The notes beneath the pieces are model-generated. The model saw only the letters and a list, made by a program, of their open reading frames with translations. It did not search any database and was not told the origin of the DNA. From Gudongella sp046224405 (GTDB lineage: Bacteria; Bacillota; Clostridia; Tissierellales; Tissierellaceae): a stretch of 44,770 nucleotides of DNA. Location of the stretch: assembly GCF_046224405.1 (NCBI RefSeq), contig NZ_JBJXRK010000021.1, positions 1-44,770 of the forward strand, read 5' to 3'. Both the position numbers and the translations under genes were made by a program. Shown here one piece after another: positions 8,152 to 17,364 of the stretch. Each line of letters begins with the position of its first letter. Position 1 is the stretch's first letter.

Positions 8152-8281
8152 AAGTTATTTTTACAGCTGTTTTAAAAATCTGAGTGAACTCCAAATCGAA
8201 TTATCATTTCAAAATTTAGTACTTTTGGAATAGTATCACTTTGATTATTTTACTAAAATAAGATGAAATTTATCAAAATCC

Positions 8282-8290
8282 TGTTATAAT
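8282..8290 (+). promoter_or_regulatory. extended -10 promoter for ppa
   Basis: TGTTATAAT (TATAAT 8285-8290) stands 25 bp before the ppa ATG, with no good -35. The 8099-8315 spacer otherwise holds only AT-rich sequence, including a loose CAAAA-N8-TTTTG repeat near 8211-8228. Confidence 0.5.
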
Positions 8291-8315
8291 TGAATGACAG
8301 AAGGGAGGGTTTTAA

Positions 8316-8816
8316 ATGGATTATATTGTAAAGGCATTTATAGAGATTCCAAAAGGAAGCAGTAACAAGTATGAGTACAACAAGGAGTACAAGGTGTTTG
8401 AACTGGACAGATCACTTTTTTCTCCAATGTTCTACCCTACTGACTACGGTTACATACCTGACACCCTGGCAGAGGATGGCGACCCCATTGATATCATGGT
8501 ATTAATAGCCAATCCAACATTCCCAGGCTGCCTTGTTCATGCAAGGGTAATAGGAATGTTCCTTATGAAGGATGAAAAGGGTAAGGACGAAAAAATTATT
8601 GCAGTTCCAAGAAACGACCCGAGGTTTACTGAAATTGAAACAGTAGAAGATATGGGTGCTCATATGAAAAAGGAATTTGAACACTTTTTCTCCGAATACA
8701 AGCGTCTCGAAGAAAAGGAAGTCATAGTGAGTGGCTGGGCTGGAGTTGATGCGGCAATTGAAGCTATTGAAAAATCAAGGATCGCATACAAAAAAGCTAA
8801 GGATGCCTTGAAGTAA
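8316..8816 (+). CDS. ppa: inorganic pyrophosphatase, family I
   Basis: A 166-aa soluble family I pyrophosphatase, which hydrolyses PPi to phosphate with Mg2+ and pulls biosynthetic reactions forward. It has the substrate-binding block EYNKEYKVFELDR, FYPTDYGYIPDTLAEDGDPIDIMVL with the D-G-D-P-x-D metal motif near residues 52-57, and the downstream VPRNDPRF segment. The length is typical for a prokaryotic hexameric enzyme. It starts at an ATG with GGGAGGG. Many Firmicutes use the unrelated family II enzyme (PpaC), so a family I enzyme is a modest taxonomic marker. No terminator follows, so readthrough into rpsD is possible. Confidence 0.93.
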   Translation: MDYIVKAFIEIPKGSSNKYEYNKEYKVFELDRSLFSPMFYPTDYGYIPDTLAEDGDPIDIMVLIANPTFPGCLVHARVIGMFLMKDEKGKDEKIIAVPRNDPRFTEIETVEDMGAHMKKEFEHFFSEYKRLEEKEVIVSGWAGVDAAIEAIEKSRIAYKKAKDALK

Positions 8817-8832
8817 TTGATATATATTATCA

Positions 8833-8861
8833 TTTACACCTCGTCACTTATGTGGTATAAT
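8833..8861 (+). promoter_or_regulatory. strong sigma-A promoter for rpsD
   Basis: TTTACA (8833-8838) and TATAAT (8856-8861) are exactly 17 bp apart. The start codon follows 52 bp later, leaving a short leader of about 45 nt. Confidence 0.85.
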
Positions 8862-8913
8862 GTCCATGGCTTAAAAATTATCGCGGCAAATTTCTTTATG
8901 GAGATGATAATTA

Positions 8914-9513
8914 ATGGCTAACATGAAAGGACCCAGATTCAAACTGAGCAGAAGACTTGGTTTAAATGTTTATGGACATCCTAAGGCTATGGACAGGGCC
9001 GTAAAGGGCACTTCCAGAGCAGACAGAAAACTGACGGAATATGGACAGCAGCTACTTGAGAAACAAAGACTTAGAGCATACTACGGTGTTATGGAAAAGC
9101 AGTTCGTCAAGTACGTCGTCAAAGCAAAAAAAAGTGAAGACCAAACTGGTCATGCTCTTGTGAAAATTCTTGAATCAAGACTGGATAATCTTGTGTACAG
9201 ATTGGGCATTGCCTCTTCTATTCGACAAGCCAGACAAATGGTTGTTCACGGTCACATACTGGTAAACGACAGAAAGGTTGACATACCTTCATACCTTTGT
9301 GATCCAGGTGACAGCGTGACCCTTAGAGAAAAATCCAGAGGCGTTGAGCTTTTCAAGGAGAATTTCGAAAATGCTCTAGCAAGCTCTCTACCCTATTTAT
9401 CAAAGGATGCAAATCGTTTCGGAGGTACCTTCGAGCGACTTCCTGAAAGGGAAGAAGTACCAATTGAAATAGAGGATCAGCTTGTTGTTGAGTATTACTC
9501 AAAGCTTATATAA
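8914..9513 (+). CDS. rpsD: 30S ribosomal protein S4 (zinc-free form)
   Basis: A 199-aa S4 protein, a primary 16S rRNA binder and assembly factor. The N-terminal domain begins with KGPRFKLSRRLG and contains LTEYGQQLLEKQRLR; the S4 RNA-binding domain spans about residues 91-155 (RLDNLVYRLGIASSIRQARQMVVHGHILVN), and the end is typical (VEYYSK). The N terminus has no CXXC pairs, so it is the zinc-independent version. It is monocistronic, with its own strong promoter and terminator, rather than in the rpsM-rpsK-rpsD-rpoA cluster. In clostridia such solitary copies are often second S4 genes. Whether this is the only copy cannot be told from the window. Confidence 0.95.
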   Translation: MANMKGPRFKLSRRLGLNVYGHPKAMDRAVKGTSRADRKLTEYGQQLLEKQRLRAYYGVMEKQFVKYVVKAKKSEDQTGHALVKILESRLDNLVYRLGIASSIRQARQMVVHGHILVNDRKVDIPSYLCDPGDSVTLREKSRGVELFKENFENALASSLPYLSKDANRFGGTFERLPEREEVPIEIEDQLVVEYYSKLI

Positions 9514-9521
9514 GCACTATG

Positions 9522-9557
9522 AAGGAAGGACTCAGATTTGAGACCTTCCTTTTTTTA
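9522..9557 (+). terminator. rho-independent terminator after rpsD
   Basis: Stem AAGGAAGG/CCTTCCTT extended by CTC/GAG across one A-A mismatch (9522-9550), loop AGATTT, then a run of T to 9556. The T-run overlaps the stop codon of the convergent ABC permease. Confidence 0.9.
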
Positions 9558-11225
9558 TTCCATATTCATAAATTTTGACTGGATAAGATTTTCCAGCAGC
9601 TTGTATAAGAATGCTGTTGAAAGAAATATTATGACTGCATAAATACCTAAAATCATCAATAGGCTCTGGTCCGGAAGAAGAATATATCCAAGAAAGCCTG
9701 CACCGAATATATATAGGGTGCCGATCGCCATTGAAATAATCACATTGAGGTTCTGCTTCATTGCCTGCTGAGGATTTGTCCACCCCGTCATGGGCCTTGT
9801 AATATCAACCACCATCCCTATCATGGTCAAAGGAATGCTGGCACTGATTCCAAATAACAGAATTATTATTACCTCAGAGACCTTCAATGGAACCATGAAT
9901 AAAATTCCCAAAATGAGCAGTACTCCTCCCAATACCTGGAGAATGACTGATGAGAGAGTTCTTCCCAATATTTGAACCTTAGGCTTTATGGGAAGTGTCC
10001 TTTGTATCCACATATTTGTTCCTTCTCTGGAAAAGGTTGTCGCTCCCAATGAGTTAAGGATTCCAAAGGATCCTATTACTCCAATGGAGCCTAATATCAG
10101 TATTTCCCTGCTCTCCATGATCATCTCCTTCATCGGTTCGTATGCATCGCCACCAGTGAGCATTGATATTGCCAGAAGGGCGGGAAGGATTATAACCCCA
10201 CCTACTGAATTCATAAGGTACACAGGAGTCTTGAAAATCATCAGAAGTTCCTTTTTGGCCATTGTTATAATGGGATTCCTTGCTTTAACAATGCTTGTTG
10301 AATCCACTTTTCCTCCCCTACCCTTTGCCGCTGATACCTCTATGTTCCCAATCAGGCCATCAAAGAATATTCTTTCTGCCAACAGCATCATGAGTATGAA
10401 TCCAGCTATACCAGTTCCCATAAATAGGAGAATGTAGAAAAAACCAGCTGGTGAAAATCCATTGGTCAATGCCAATGCAGCCCACATGGCAGTAGGAAAA
10501 GCCACCCCAGCTCTATTCAACAACAGATTTGCATCTCTTGCAAGGTTGAACATGAAGTTTTCACTGTCCATTAGGTTCTGAGATGTCATCTGATTTATTT
10601 TTATCTGAACAAAAATAACGAATATAATAAATAATACCGCTGCAATTGTCCTAATGAGGTCCTTCTTCCCCTTAATGTTTGTGTACTTCATAAATACCAT
10701 GATTAGAACCGATGATACAGCCAAAGGGAGAATTGGTAGTGCTACAACTGCTATTAAGCTCATGGCCCAATAGGGCAATCCTTCATTCCCAGCCCTTCCA
10801 TATATAATAATAAATGGAAGTATGACAGGAAGGCTTGTCAAATACTCGCTGACCATCAAAGAAACAAATTTCGACCCAATTATATCTGATGGCTTTATTG
10901 GTAGAGGCACAAGCTGGGGAAGGTCATTGGAAAAATAGTATTTGCTCATGACATACATAATTCCCAGCACCAAAACTATCATTTGAGCCGACATAAATCC
11001 AATGTGAAGAAAATATGACTGTTGACCCATTTGCCTGAATACATCATAAAAAGAGTCCAAAGCCCTTACCATAAGAATGTAGGATGGTAGCAGAGACATC
11101 AAGGCCAAGACTATTATTGCCATTGGAAATATCTTCTTCTTATTTTTAATATTGTACATAAGCGATGATAATCCAAAGGTTATGTTTAAATCAGTTCTTA
11201 TCAACGACAGCAGTTTATTATTCAT
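9555..11225 (-). CDS. ABC-2-type exporter membrane subunit
   Basis: A 556-aa integral membrane protein with about 12 to 14 hydrophobic segments, resembling the large permeases of the Clostridium/Bacillus YthQ-like ABC-2 exporters. No signature motif reveals the substrate. A cytoplasmic loop lies near residues 300-325 (VSAAKGRGGKVDSTSIVKARNP). It starts at the ATG at 11225, which overlaps the end of the ATPase gene by 8 bp (ATGAATAA), so translation is probably coupled. Bacitracin-like, lantibiotic or lipid export are all possible; nothing in the neighbourhood decides. Confidence 0.82.
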   Translation of the reverse strand: MNNKLLSLIRTDLNITFGLSSLMYNIKNKKKIFPMAIIVLALMSLLPSYILMVRALDSFYDVFRQMGQQSYFLHIGFMSAQMIVLVLGIMYVMSKYYFSNDLPQLVPLPIKPSDIIGSKFVSLMVSEYLTSLPVILPFIIIYGRAGNEGLPYWAMSLIAVVALPILPLAVSSVLIMVFMKYTNIKGKKDLIRTIAAVLFIIFVIFVQIKINQMTSQNLMDSENFMFNLARDANLLLNRAGVAFPTAMWAALALTNGFSPAGFFYILLFMGTGIAGFILMMLLAERIFFDGLIGNIEVSAAKGRGGKVDSTSIVKARNPIITMAKKELLMIFKTPVYLMNSVGGVIILPALLAISMLTGGDAYEPMKEMIMESREILILGSIGVIGSFGILNSLGATTFSREGTNMWIQRTLPIKPKVQILGRTLSSVILQVLGGVLLILGILFMVPLKVSEVIIILLFGISASIPLTMIGMVVDITRPMTGWTNPQQAMKQNLNVIISMAIGTLYIFGAGFLGYILLPDQSLLMILGIYAVIIFLSTAFLYKLLENLIQSKFMNME

Positions 11226-11946
11226 TTTCAGTCAGCTCCAGGAATATATTTTCGAGAGATTCCTTCTCCTGAGCAGTTCTTCTAAGCTCCTCCATGGTCC
11301 CCATTGCGATGATCTTGCCTTTGTTTATGATTGCTATTCGGTCACAAAGCTTCTCTGCAACCTCCATAACATGGGTGGAAAAGAACACAGATTTTCCTTC
11401 ATTGCACATGGTTCTCATAATTTCCTTCAGATTGAAGGATGATTTTGGGTCCAGCCCCACCATAGGCTCATCAAGTATAAATAGGTCAGGATTACTCATA
11501 AGTGCGGCTGTCAATACCAATTTCTGCTTCATACCATGGGAATAGCTGCTGATAATATCACCAAGGGCATTCCCAATGTTGAATACACTGGTGAAATGTT
11601 TTATTTTTTCAGATCTTTCACCTATTGGAATCCCATACATGTCCCCAATGAAATTCAGGTACTCAATTCCGCTAAGCCTGTCATAAATTTCAGGGTTGTC
11701 CGGTACATAGCTTATTCTGGACTTGGCTTTCAACGGCTCTTCCCAAACATCCATTCCGTCAAGAAGTATTTCACCATCATCTGGCTTCAGAAGTCCAACA
11801 ATCATTTTTATGGTAGTTGTTTTACCAGCTCCGTTGGGTCCCAGAAAACCAAATATTTCTCCATCCCCGATCTCCAGACTAATGTCGTCAACGGCTCTTA
11901 TTTCTCCTTTGTTGTAAGACTTTGTCAGTCCGTCAATTTTTAACAT
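11218..11946 (-). CDS. ABC exporter ATP-binding subunit
   Basis: A 242-aa ABC ATPase. The ATG at 11946 is chosen because GGAGGTG lies 4-5 bases upstream and the protein then begins MLKIDGLTKSY, as family members do. Visible motifs are Walker A GPNGAGKTT near residues 37-45, a signature of the form YSHGMKQKL near 130, Walker B PDLFILDEP near 152-160, and the switch histidine FFSTHVME near 190. The S-H-G-M signature is usual for the CcmA/YthP-like exporter group. It works with the downstream permease. Confidence 0.92.
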   Translation of the reverse strand: MLKIDGLTKSYNKGEIRAVDDISLEIGDGEIFGFLGPNGAGKTTTIKMIVGLLKPDDGEILLDGMDVWEEPLKAKSRISYVPDNPEIYDRLSGIEYLNFIGDMYGIPIGERSEKIKHFTSVFNIGNALGDIISSYSHGMKQKLVLTAALMSNPDLFILDEPMVGLDPKSSFNLKEIMRTMCNEGKSVFFSTHVMEVAEKLCDRIAIINKGKIIAMGTMEELRRTAQEKESLENIFLELTENE

Positions 11947-12006
11947 ACCACACCTCCGAGGTTTTTTCACAAATATAGCTTAACACAAAAATTGAATATT
12001 GGCAGC

Positions 12007-12034
12007 AAAAAGGTGGGAACAAAGTCCCACCTTT
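12007..12034 (-). terminator. terminator of the nuoEF-fusion operon
   Basis: Stem AAAGGTGGGA/TCCCACCTTT (12009-12018 with 12025-12034), with T-residues following on the minus strand, located 5 bp after the stop of the 1187-aa gene. Confidence 0.85.
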
Positions 12035-12039
12035 CCTGT

Positions 12040-15000
12040 TTAAATCTCTTCAACTACCTTTGCAAACTCCTTTTCCACAAAATCTGTAGAAATTCGCTTG
12101 TCAAACATCTTTCCTTCTTCAACTGATGCAAGCCTTGCCTTCCCATCATCAAATGCGAAGCCTTCTGTGTAGAGTATTTCCTTGCCGTATATTGGCCAGT
12201 AGGTAGCTTCCTTGAACTTGAAAAGGTCAGTGTACTCAGGCACTGATTTTGAAATCTGCTCAGTCAATTCCTCTATCTTCTTGTATCTTGAAGTCCTTCC
12301 AAGTATATACATCATCTCATTTACAACTTCCCAGTTGGAATATCCAGTCAATGGAGGTATTGCTGTGTATGTTCTCTGAATTCTTCTTTCTGAGTTGGTT
12401 ACTGATCCAGTGGACTCAGCATAGCTTACAGCAGGCAGTACCACATCCGCCCTTTCACCTGTAGGTGTCAGATAGAGGTCATGCACTGCAAGGAATTCAA
12501 GATTCTCAAGGTACTCAAGTGGAATGTCCTCTCCAAATACCAGAAGTCCTTTAATTGTTCCTTCTTCAATTCCCTTGATTATTTCATTGCTTGGCTTGTT
12601 GATTCCAAGATCTGCCAATCCTTGACTGTTGTTCTTAGGCTTAAGCTGGATTATACCTCTTCTTGGCTTGCCAACTCTTCCAGCTACAACAGCTATGTTT
12701 GCAAGAAGCTTTGCTGCTTCACTTGTCAACATGTTCTCATCAAATATTATCATTGACGTCTTTGACTCAAGGTACATTTCTGCTATGTCTATTGCTGCAT
12801 TTCTAGGTTTGAAGTCTGCAAAGCTATCCTTGAGTTCCTTATAACCCAAAACATTCCTGGGTTCTTCAACCTTATCCAATACTACCTTAAGGATACCCTT
12901 TAGCAGGTCAAGGTTGTTGTCAGGACAAATGCTGGCCTCAGTCCAGTCATTTATCTGATCGTAGCCTTCGTTCACAACAACGAGTCTGGCACCATTTTCA
13001 ACCGCTTTCTTCACTTTCAAGGCAGCTATTGTGTGGTCTTTCATCATATGAGCTCCTGCAACCAATATAAACTCTGCATGCTCAATTTCATTGAAGGTAC
13101 TGGTTGATGCATCATATCCCAGAACCTCTTCAATCCCTCCATAATTTCTGTTGAAGGATGTTACATTTTCAGTGCCCAGGAATTTTTGTGCAAATTCCTT
13201 GGCTATGAATATCTCTTCATTGGTGTATCTGTCAGAAATTGCAACTGCAACTGCTTCAGGACCATACTGCAGCTTAAGTGACTGCATGGTCTTGGCGGTC
13301 ATCCTAAGGCCCTCATCCCATGATGCATTGCCCAGCTCACCATTCTCTCTTCTTACAAGAGGTTTGGCCAGTCTTGTCTTCTGCTTGGCTTGATCGTATC
13401 CGAACCTACCTTTGACACAAAGTAATCCTTTATCGACATCTGACTCCTTGTCGGGGATTGCCCTGTACAGCATGTCTCCACTTGTCTCAAGGTCAATGTT
13501 ACAACCAACGGAACAGAAGGAGCAAATAGTCTTGGTTATCTCAGTTTCAACAGGCACAGACTTGTCAATCTGTAGTCTTTCCTGGATGGCTCCCACCGGA
13601 CACACGCTGACACATTGTCCACAAGCGATACAACCTGTTTCCGCAAGCTTCAGATCCAATGCAGGTTTTACTATTGTATCAAAACCTCTTTCAACAAGTC
13701 CAAGTGCGCCATTATCCATGACCTGGTCGCATACTCTTACACAAAGTCCACAAAGGACACATTTGTCTGTGTTTCTAACTATAAATGGATGACTGTCGTC
13801 CTCTTCCCTATAGTGAACCTCACCGTCAAATTTCTCAGGTTCGACATCATATTCATTTGCATAATTATACAGCTTGCACTCAAAGACGTCATGGCAGCCG
13901 CATTCAAGGCATCTCATGGCATCCTTTACAGCATCCTCCTCCGAGAATCCTTTGTTGACCTCCCTGAAGTTATTCTTTCTTTCTTCAGGTGAAAGATGAG
14001 GCATTGTTGATCTGTACTCTTTCTTCCTGTCGCTGTAGTGCTCACTGGTCAAATGGGTTCTTTCAACTACATAAGGTCTTCTGTATGGGATTACATGCCC
14101 TTCCAGATATGAATTAATAACCCCAACGGCTCTTTTGGCGTCTCCAATTGCCTTTATTGCAATGTTCGCACCTTCATTTATTACATCTCCACCGGCAAAT
14201 ATGCCTTCCACATTTGTCTGGTAGCTGTTTTCATCAACTGCTATTGTTCCCCTCTTGGTCTTCTCCAGGATTTCAAAGCCTTCCAATGCTGATTGCTGGC
14301 CTATGGCTCCTATAACCAGATCAACATCGATGTACTCGATCTCTCCCTCAATAGGAACTGGTCTTCTTCTTCCTGATGCATCCTCTTCGCCAAGCTCCAT
14401 CTTCTGAAGCTTAACCTTGGCTGCCCTTCCGTTTTCTTCTATTATTTCCAATGGAGAAACCAGGAACTTAAACTGTACCCCTTCCTCCTTGGCTTCCTTG
14501 ATTTCAATCAGCTCAGCTGGCATCTCTGCCTCTGTCCTTCTGTAGAGCACATAAACTTCCTTGGCTCCAAGTCTAACAGCAGTACGGCAGGCGTCCATAG
14601 CCGTGTTTCCGCCTCCAACAACTGCAACCCTTTCACCGATTCTCATATCCTCATTAACTGTGGCTTTTCTGAGGAAGTCAATCCCTCCTATTACCCCGGG
14701 AAGATCTTCTCCCTCAAGTCTTAATGGAGTACTCTTCCAGGCTCCAACAGATATGTAGCAAGCATCGAAGTTATTCTGGATATAGGAAAGGTCAAGCTGT
14801 TCACCAACCTTGACATTGTTTACAAATCTTGTTCCCATCTTTTCAACGATGGCAACCTCCTGGTCAATAACACTTCCTGGCAGCCTGTACTCAGGAATAC
14901 CATATCTAAGCATTCCGCCCATCTCAGGCATCTGTTCATATATTGTTACCTCGTGTCCTGCAACCCTTAGGAAGTATGCTGCTGAAAGTCCCCCTGGGCC

Positions 15001-15603
15001 ACCACCTACAATGGCAATTTTCTTGCCTGTGGGTTCTCCCAGCTCAGGTATGAATACATCGTCGCTTGCCAAGTCTATATCGGCAAGGAAGGACTTCAGA
15101 TATGCTATGGAAATCGGCTCCTCAACAAGCTGCCTTCTACAAGCATCCTCACATGGATGTGGACAAACCCTTCCTATGCATGCAGGAAGTGGAAGCTGCT
15201 CCTTAATCAGTTTAAGGCCTTCCCTGTACTCCATATTGGCGGCAAGTCCCACGTAGCCCTGGCAATCGGTATAGCCCGGACAAGCCAGTACACATGGCGG
15301 CCTGCAGTCACCAACGTGGTCTGAAAGAAGAAGCTCAAGCGCCGTCTTTCTAGAACTCTTTACCCTTTCAGTGTTGGTGTTAATTATCATGCCGTCAGAT
15401 GCCATTGTTGCGCATGATCTAAGAAGCTTCGGTACTCCTTCTACCTCAACAACACACATTCCACATGATCCATATATCTCTACCCTTTCATCAAAGCACA
15501 TGGTAGGGATATCAATTTTATTATCTCTTGCAATGTCAAGTATCGTCTGACCTGCATTACCTTTTACTTCTTTTCCATTTATGTTCAAATGTATAACAGA
15601 CAT
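12040..15603 (-). CDS. fused 2Fe-2S / GltD-like FAD-NAD(P) / ferredoxin / NuoG-FdhA-like oxidoreductase
   Basis: An 1187-aa soluble iron-sulfur flavoprotein. In order: a NuoG/HydA-type 2Fe-2S domain (1-80; C36, C47, C50, C64); a Cys-rich link (H96, C100, C104, C108, C114; then C142, C147, C151, C155) like the N terminus of GltD/NfnB; a GltD-type flavoprotein (FAD VGGGPGG near 199-205, NAD(P) VGGGNTA near 329-335, YRRTEAEMPA 354-363, AGGD 470-473); a CLECGC cluster (C565-C576); two 4Fe-4S ferredoxin motifs (C615-C625, C658-C668); and a molybdopterin-oxidoreductase-like domain from 690, with its own 4Fe-4S motif (C694, C697, C701, C729). Where formate dehydrogenases carry the Sec/Cys that binds Mo (about 815-830), the sequence is SFNRNYGGIEEVLG, so no Mo ligand is visible, as in NuoG. 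With NuoE and NuoF encoded just upstream it probably forms an NAD(P)H-dependent, possibly electron-bifurcating complex. Electron acceptor unknown. Confidence 0.87.
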   Translation of the reverse strand: MSVIHLNINGKEVKGNAGQTILDIARDNKIDIPTMCFDERVEIYGSCGMCVVEVEGVPKLLRSCATMASDGMIINTNTERVKSSRKTALELLLSDHVGDCRPPCVLACPGYTDCQGYVGLAANMEYREGLKLIKEQLPLPACIGRVCPHPCEDACRRQLVEEPISIAYLKSFLADIDLASDDVFIPELGEPTGKKIAIVGGGPGGLSAAYFLRVAGHEVTIYEQMPEMGGMLRYGIPEYRLPGSVIDQEVAIVEKMGTRFVNNVKVGEQLDLSYIQNNFDACYISVGAWKSTPLRLEGEDLPGVIGGIDFLRKATVNEDMRIGERVAVVGGGNTAMDACRTAVRLGAKEVYVLYRRTEAEMPAELIEIKEAKEEGVQFKFLVSPLEIIEENGRAAKVKLQKMELGEEDASGRRRPVPIEGEIEYIDVDLVIGAIGQQSALEGFEILEKTKRGTIAVDENSYQTNVEGIFAGGDVINEGANIAIKAIGDAKRAVGVINSYLEGHVIPYRRPYVVERTHLTSEHYSDRKKEYRSTMPHLSPEERKNNFREVNKGFSEEDAVKDAMRCLECGCHDVFECKLYNYANEYDVEPEKFDGEVHYREEDDSHPFIVRNTDKCVLCGLCVRVCDQVMDNGALGLVERGFDTIVKPALDLKLAETGCIACGQCVSVCPVGAIQERLQIDKSVPVETEITKTICSFCSVGCNIDLETSGDMLYRAIPDKESDVDKGLLCVKGRFGYDQAKQKTRLAKPLVRRENGELGNASWDEGLRMTAKTMQSLKLQYGPEAVAVAISDRYTNEEIFIAKEFAQKFLGTENVTSFNRNYGGIEEVLGYDASTSTFNEIEHAEFILVAGAHMMKDHTIAALKVKKAVENGARLVVVNEGYDQINDWTEASICPDNNLDLLKGILKVVLDKVEEPRNVLGYKELKDSFADFKPRNAAIDIAEMYLESKTSMIIFDENMLTSEAAKLLANIAVVAGRVGKPRRGIIQLKPKNNSQGLADLGINKPSNEIIKGIEEGTIKGLLVFGEDIPLEYLENLEFLAVHDLYLTPTGERADVVLPAVSYAESTGSVTNSERRIQRTYTAIPPLTGYSNWEVVNEMMYILGRTSRYKKIEELTEQISKSVPEYTDLFKFKEATYWPIYGKEILYTEGFAFDDGKARLASVEEGKMFDKRISTDFVEKEFAKVVEEI

Positions 15604-15618
15604 ATTTCACCCCTACCT

Positions 15619-17364
15619 TTAACTTATTGTTATTGCGTCAAATTTACATACCTCATAGCACTTTCCACACTTGATACAGATGTCCTGGTCAATCTCATGA
15701 ATCAGCTTAGGTTCACCTGTTATTGCCTCAACTGGGCAGTTTCGCTTACACATTCCACAGCCAATGCAATTATCCTGTATTTCATAGGTAATAAGGGATT
15801 TACAGGCTTTTGCCGGACATTTCTTCTCATTTATGTGAGCTTCGTATTCATTTCTGAAATATCTTATTGTGCTTAATACAGGATTTGGAGCCGTCTGTCC
15901 AAGTCCGCAAAGAGATCCGTCCTTAACCTCAACTGCAAGGCTCTCAAGCAGTTCAATATCCCCTTCCCTGCCATCTCCACTTACAATTCTCTCCAGGATT
16001 TCAAGCATTCTCTTTGTACCAAGTCTGCAATGGATGCACTTTCCGCAGGATTCCTTTCTGGTAAAATCAAGGAAGAATCTTGCCATATCAACCATACAGG
16101 TTGACTCGTCCATTACAACCATACCACCTGAACCCATAATGGCTCCTACCTTGCCCAACGATTCATAGTCAACAGTTGTATCAGAAATAAAAGCTGGAAT
16201 ACAACCACCTGATGGTCCTCCCATCTGTACAGCCTTGAACTCCTTGTCGTTAAGTATTCCACCGCCGATACCATATATGATTTCCTTGATTGGCATTCCC
16301 ATGGGAACCTCTACAAGTCCACCTTTTTTGATCTTACCGGTCAATGCAAAAACCTTCGTTCCCTTTGACTGGGCTGTACCATAGGCGGCAAAGGCATCTC
16401 CACCTTTTCTGATTATCCAAGGCACATTTGCAAAGGTCTCAACGTTGTTTATGTTGGTTGGCTGACCCCAATAACCCTTTTGTGCCGGGAATGGAGGCTT
16501 AAGTCTTGGCATCCCTCTTTCGCCCTCCAGGGAAGCTATCAGGGCCGTTTCTTCTCCACATACAAATGCTCCCGCTCCAGCCTTGATCCTTATGTCAAAG
16601 TTAAAGCCTGTTCCCATGATGTTCTTACCAAGGTATCCCGATTCTCTTGCCTGCTTGATTGCAATATCAAGTCTTTTTATTGCAAGTGGATATTCAGCTC
16701 TAACATATATTATGCCTTCTTCCGCACCAATTGCATAGGCACCGATTGCCATTCCCTCAAGTAGTCTGTGAGGATCTCCTTCAAGGATTGACCTGTCCAT
16801 GAATGCTCCTGGATCACCTTCGTCAGCGTTACATACCATGAATTTAGGAGTGTTCTTTTCCTGCATTGCAGCATTCCACTTAAACCAAGTTGGAAAACCT
16901 GCTCCTCCTCTCCCTCTCAATCCGGAGTCTCTAATTTCGTCAATCACGTCTTTCTGTGACATTTCCTTAAGGCATTTTTCCAATGCCTTGTAACCATCTT
17001 TTTCTATGTACTCTTCAAGTCTCTCAGGGTTTATAATCCCACAATTTTCAATTGCTATTCTCACCTGTTTGCCAATGGCTTCTTCATCTACTGAAGAAAT
17101 CCTATATGTACTGTCATCTTCATTTGCAAGCTTTTTTTCAACAAGCTCCACAATTTTGTCTCCGGAAACCTTTACAAATCGTTCCATCCGTCCTTCATCA
17201 TCGTAGATGTCGACTATGGGTTCCAGATGACACATCCCAACACAGCCGGTTATTTCAAGATCTATATCCATCCCAAGCTTATTTACCTGATTCTCCAGCT
17301 CTTCATATACTTTCCTGGCTCCAGCTGCTATACCACAGCTTCCAAGACCAACCACTACCTTCAT
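15619..17364 (-). CDS. NuoF/HydB-type FMN and NADH-binding iron-sulfur subunit
   Basis: A 581-aa protein. The N terminus is a thioredoxin-like 2Fe-2S domain (C10, C41, C45 visible). The NuoF core follows with GLRGRGGAGFPTW near residues 148-160 and NADEGDPGAFMDR near 179-191 for FMN and NADH, then a 4Fe-4S site (SCGKCIHC near 455 and a later C in GSLCGLG). Two ferredoxin motifs sit at the C terminus (about 532-575). This is the HydB layout of soluble multimeric hydrogenases and formate dehydrogenases, where it is the NADH entry or bifurcation site. Its start directly follows the NuoE stop (TAGATG), so they are coupled. No [FeFe] hydrogenase HydA is encoded nearby, so it serves the 1187-aa partner. 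Confidence 0.92.
   Translation of the reverse strand: MKVVVGLGSCGIAAGARKVYEELENQVNKLGMDIDLEITGCVGMCHLEPIVDIYDDEGRMERFVKVSGDKIVELVEKKLANEDDSTYRISSVDEEAIGKQVRIAIENCGIINPERLEEYIEKDGYKALEKCLKEMSQKDVIDEIRDSGLRGRGGAGFPTWFKWNAAMQEKNTPKFMVCNADEGDPGAFMDRSILEGDPHRLLEGMAIGAYAIGAEEGIIYVRAEYPLAIKRLDIAIKQARESGYLGKNIMGTGFNFDIRIKAGAGAFVCGEETALIASLEGERGMPRLKPPFPAQKGYWGQPTNINNVETFANVPWIIRKGGDAFAAYGTAQSKGTKVFALTGKIKKGGLVEVPMGMPIKEIIYGIGGGILNDKEFKAVQMGGPSGGCIPAFISDTTVDYESLGKVGAIMGSGGMVVMDESTCMVDMARFFLDFTRKESCGKCIHCRLGTKRMLEILERIVSGDGREGDIELLESLAVEVKDGSLCGLGQTAPNPVLSTIRYFRNEYEAHINEKKCPAKACKSLITYEIQDNCIGCGMCKRNCPVEAITGEPKLIHEIDQDICIKCGKCYEVCKFDAITIS

Noticed and set aside
8211..8228. Loose CAAAA-N8-TTTTG inverted repeat between dppA and ppa as an operator
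   Set aside because: In such AT-rich sequence a repeat this short is expected by chance, and its position fits neither promoter especially well.
12040..15603. Calling the 1187-aa protein an NAD-dependent formate dehydrogenase or selenoprotein
   Set aside because: No Cys/Sec is present at the Mo-ligand region, no in-frame TGA is used, and no fdhD or selenocysteine signal is seen; the C-terminal domain resembles NuoG in this respect.
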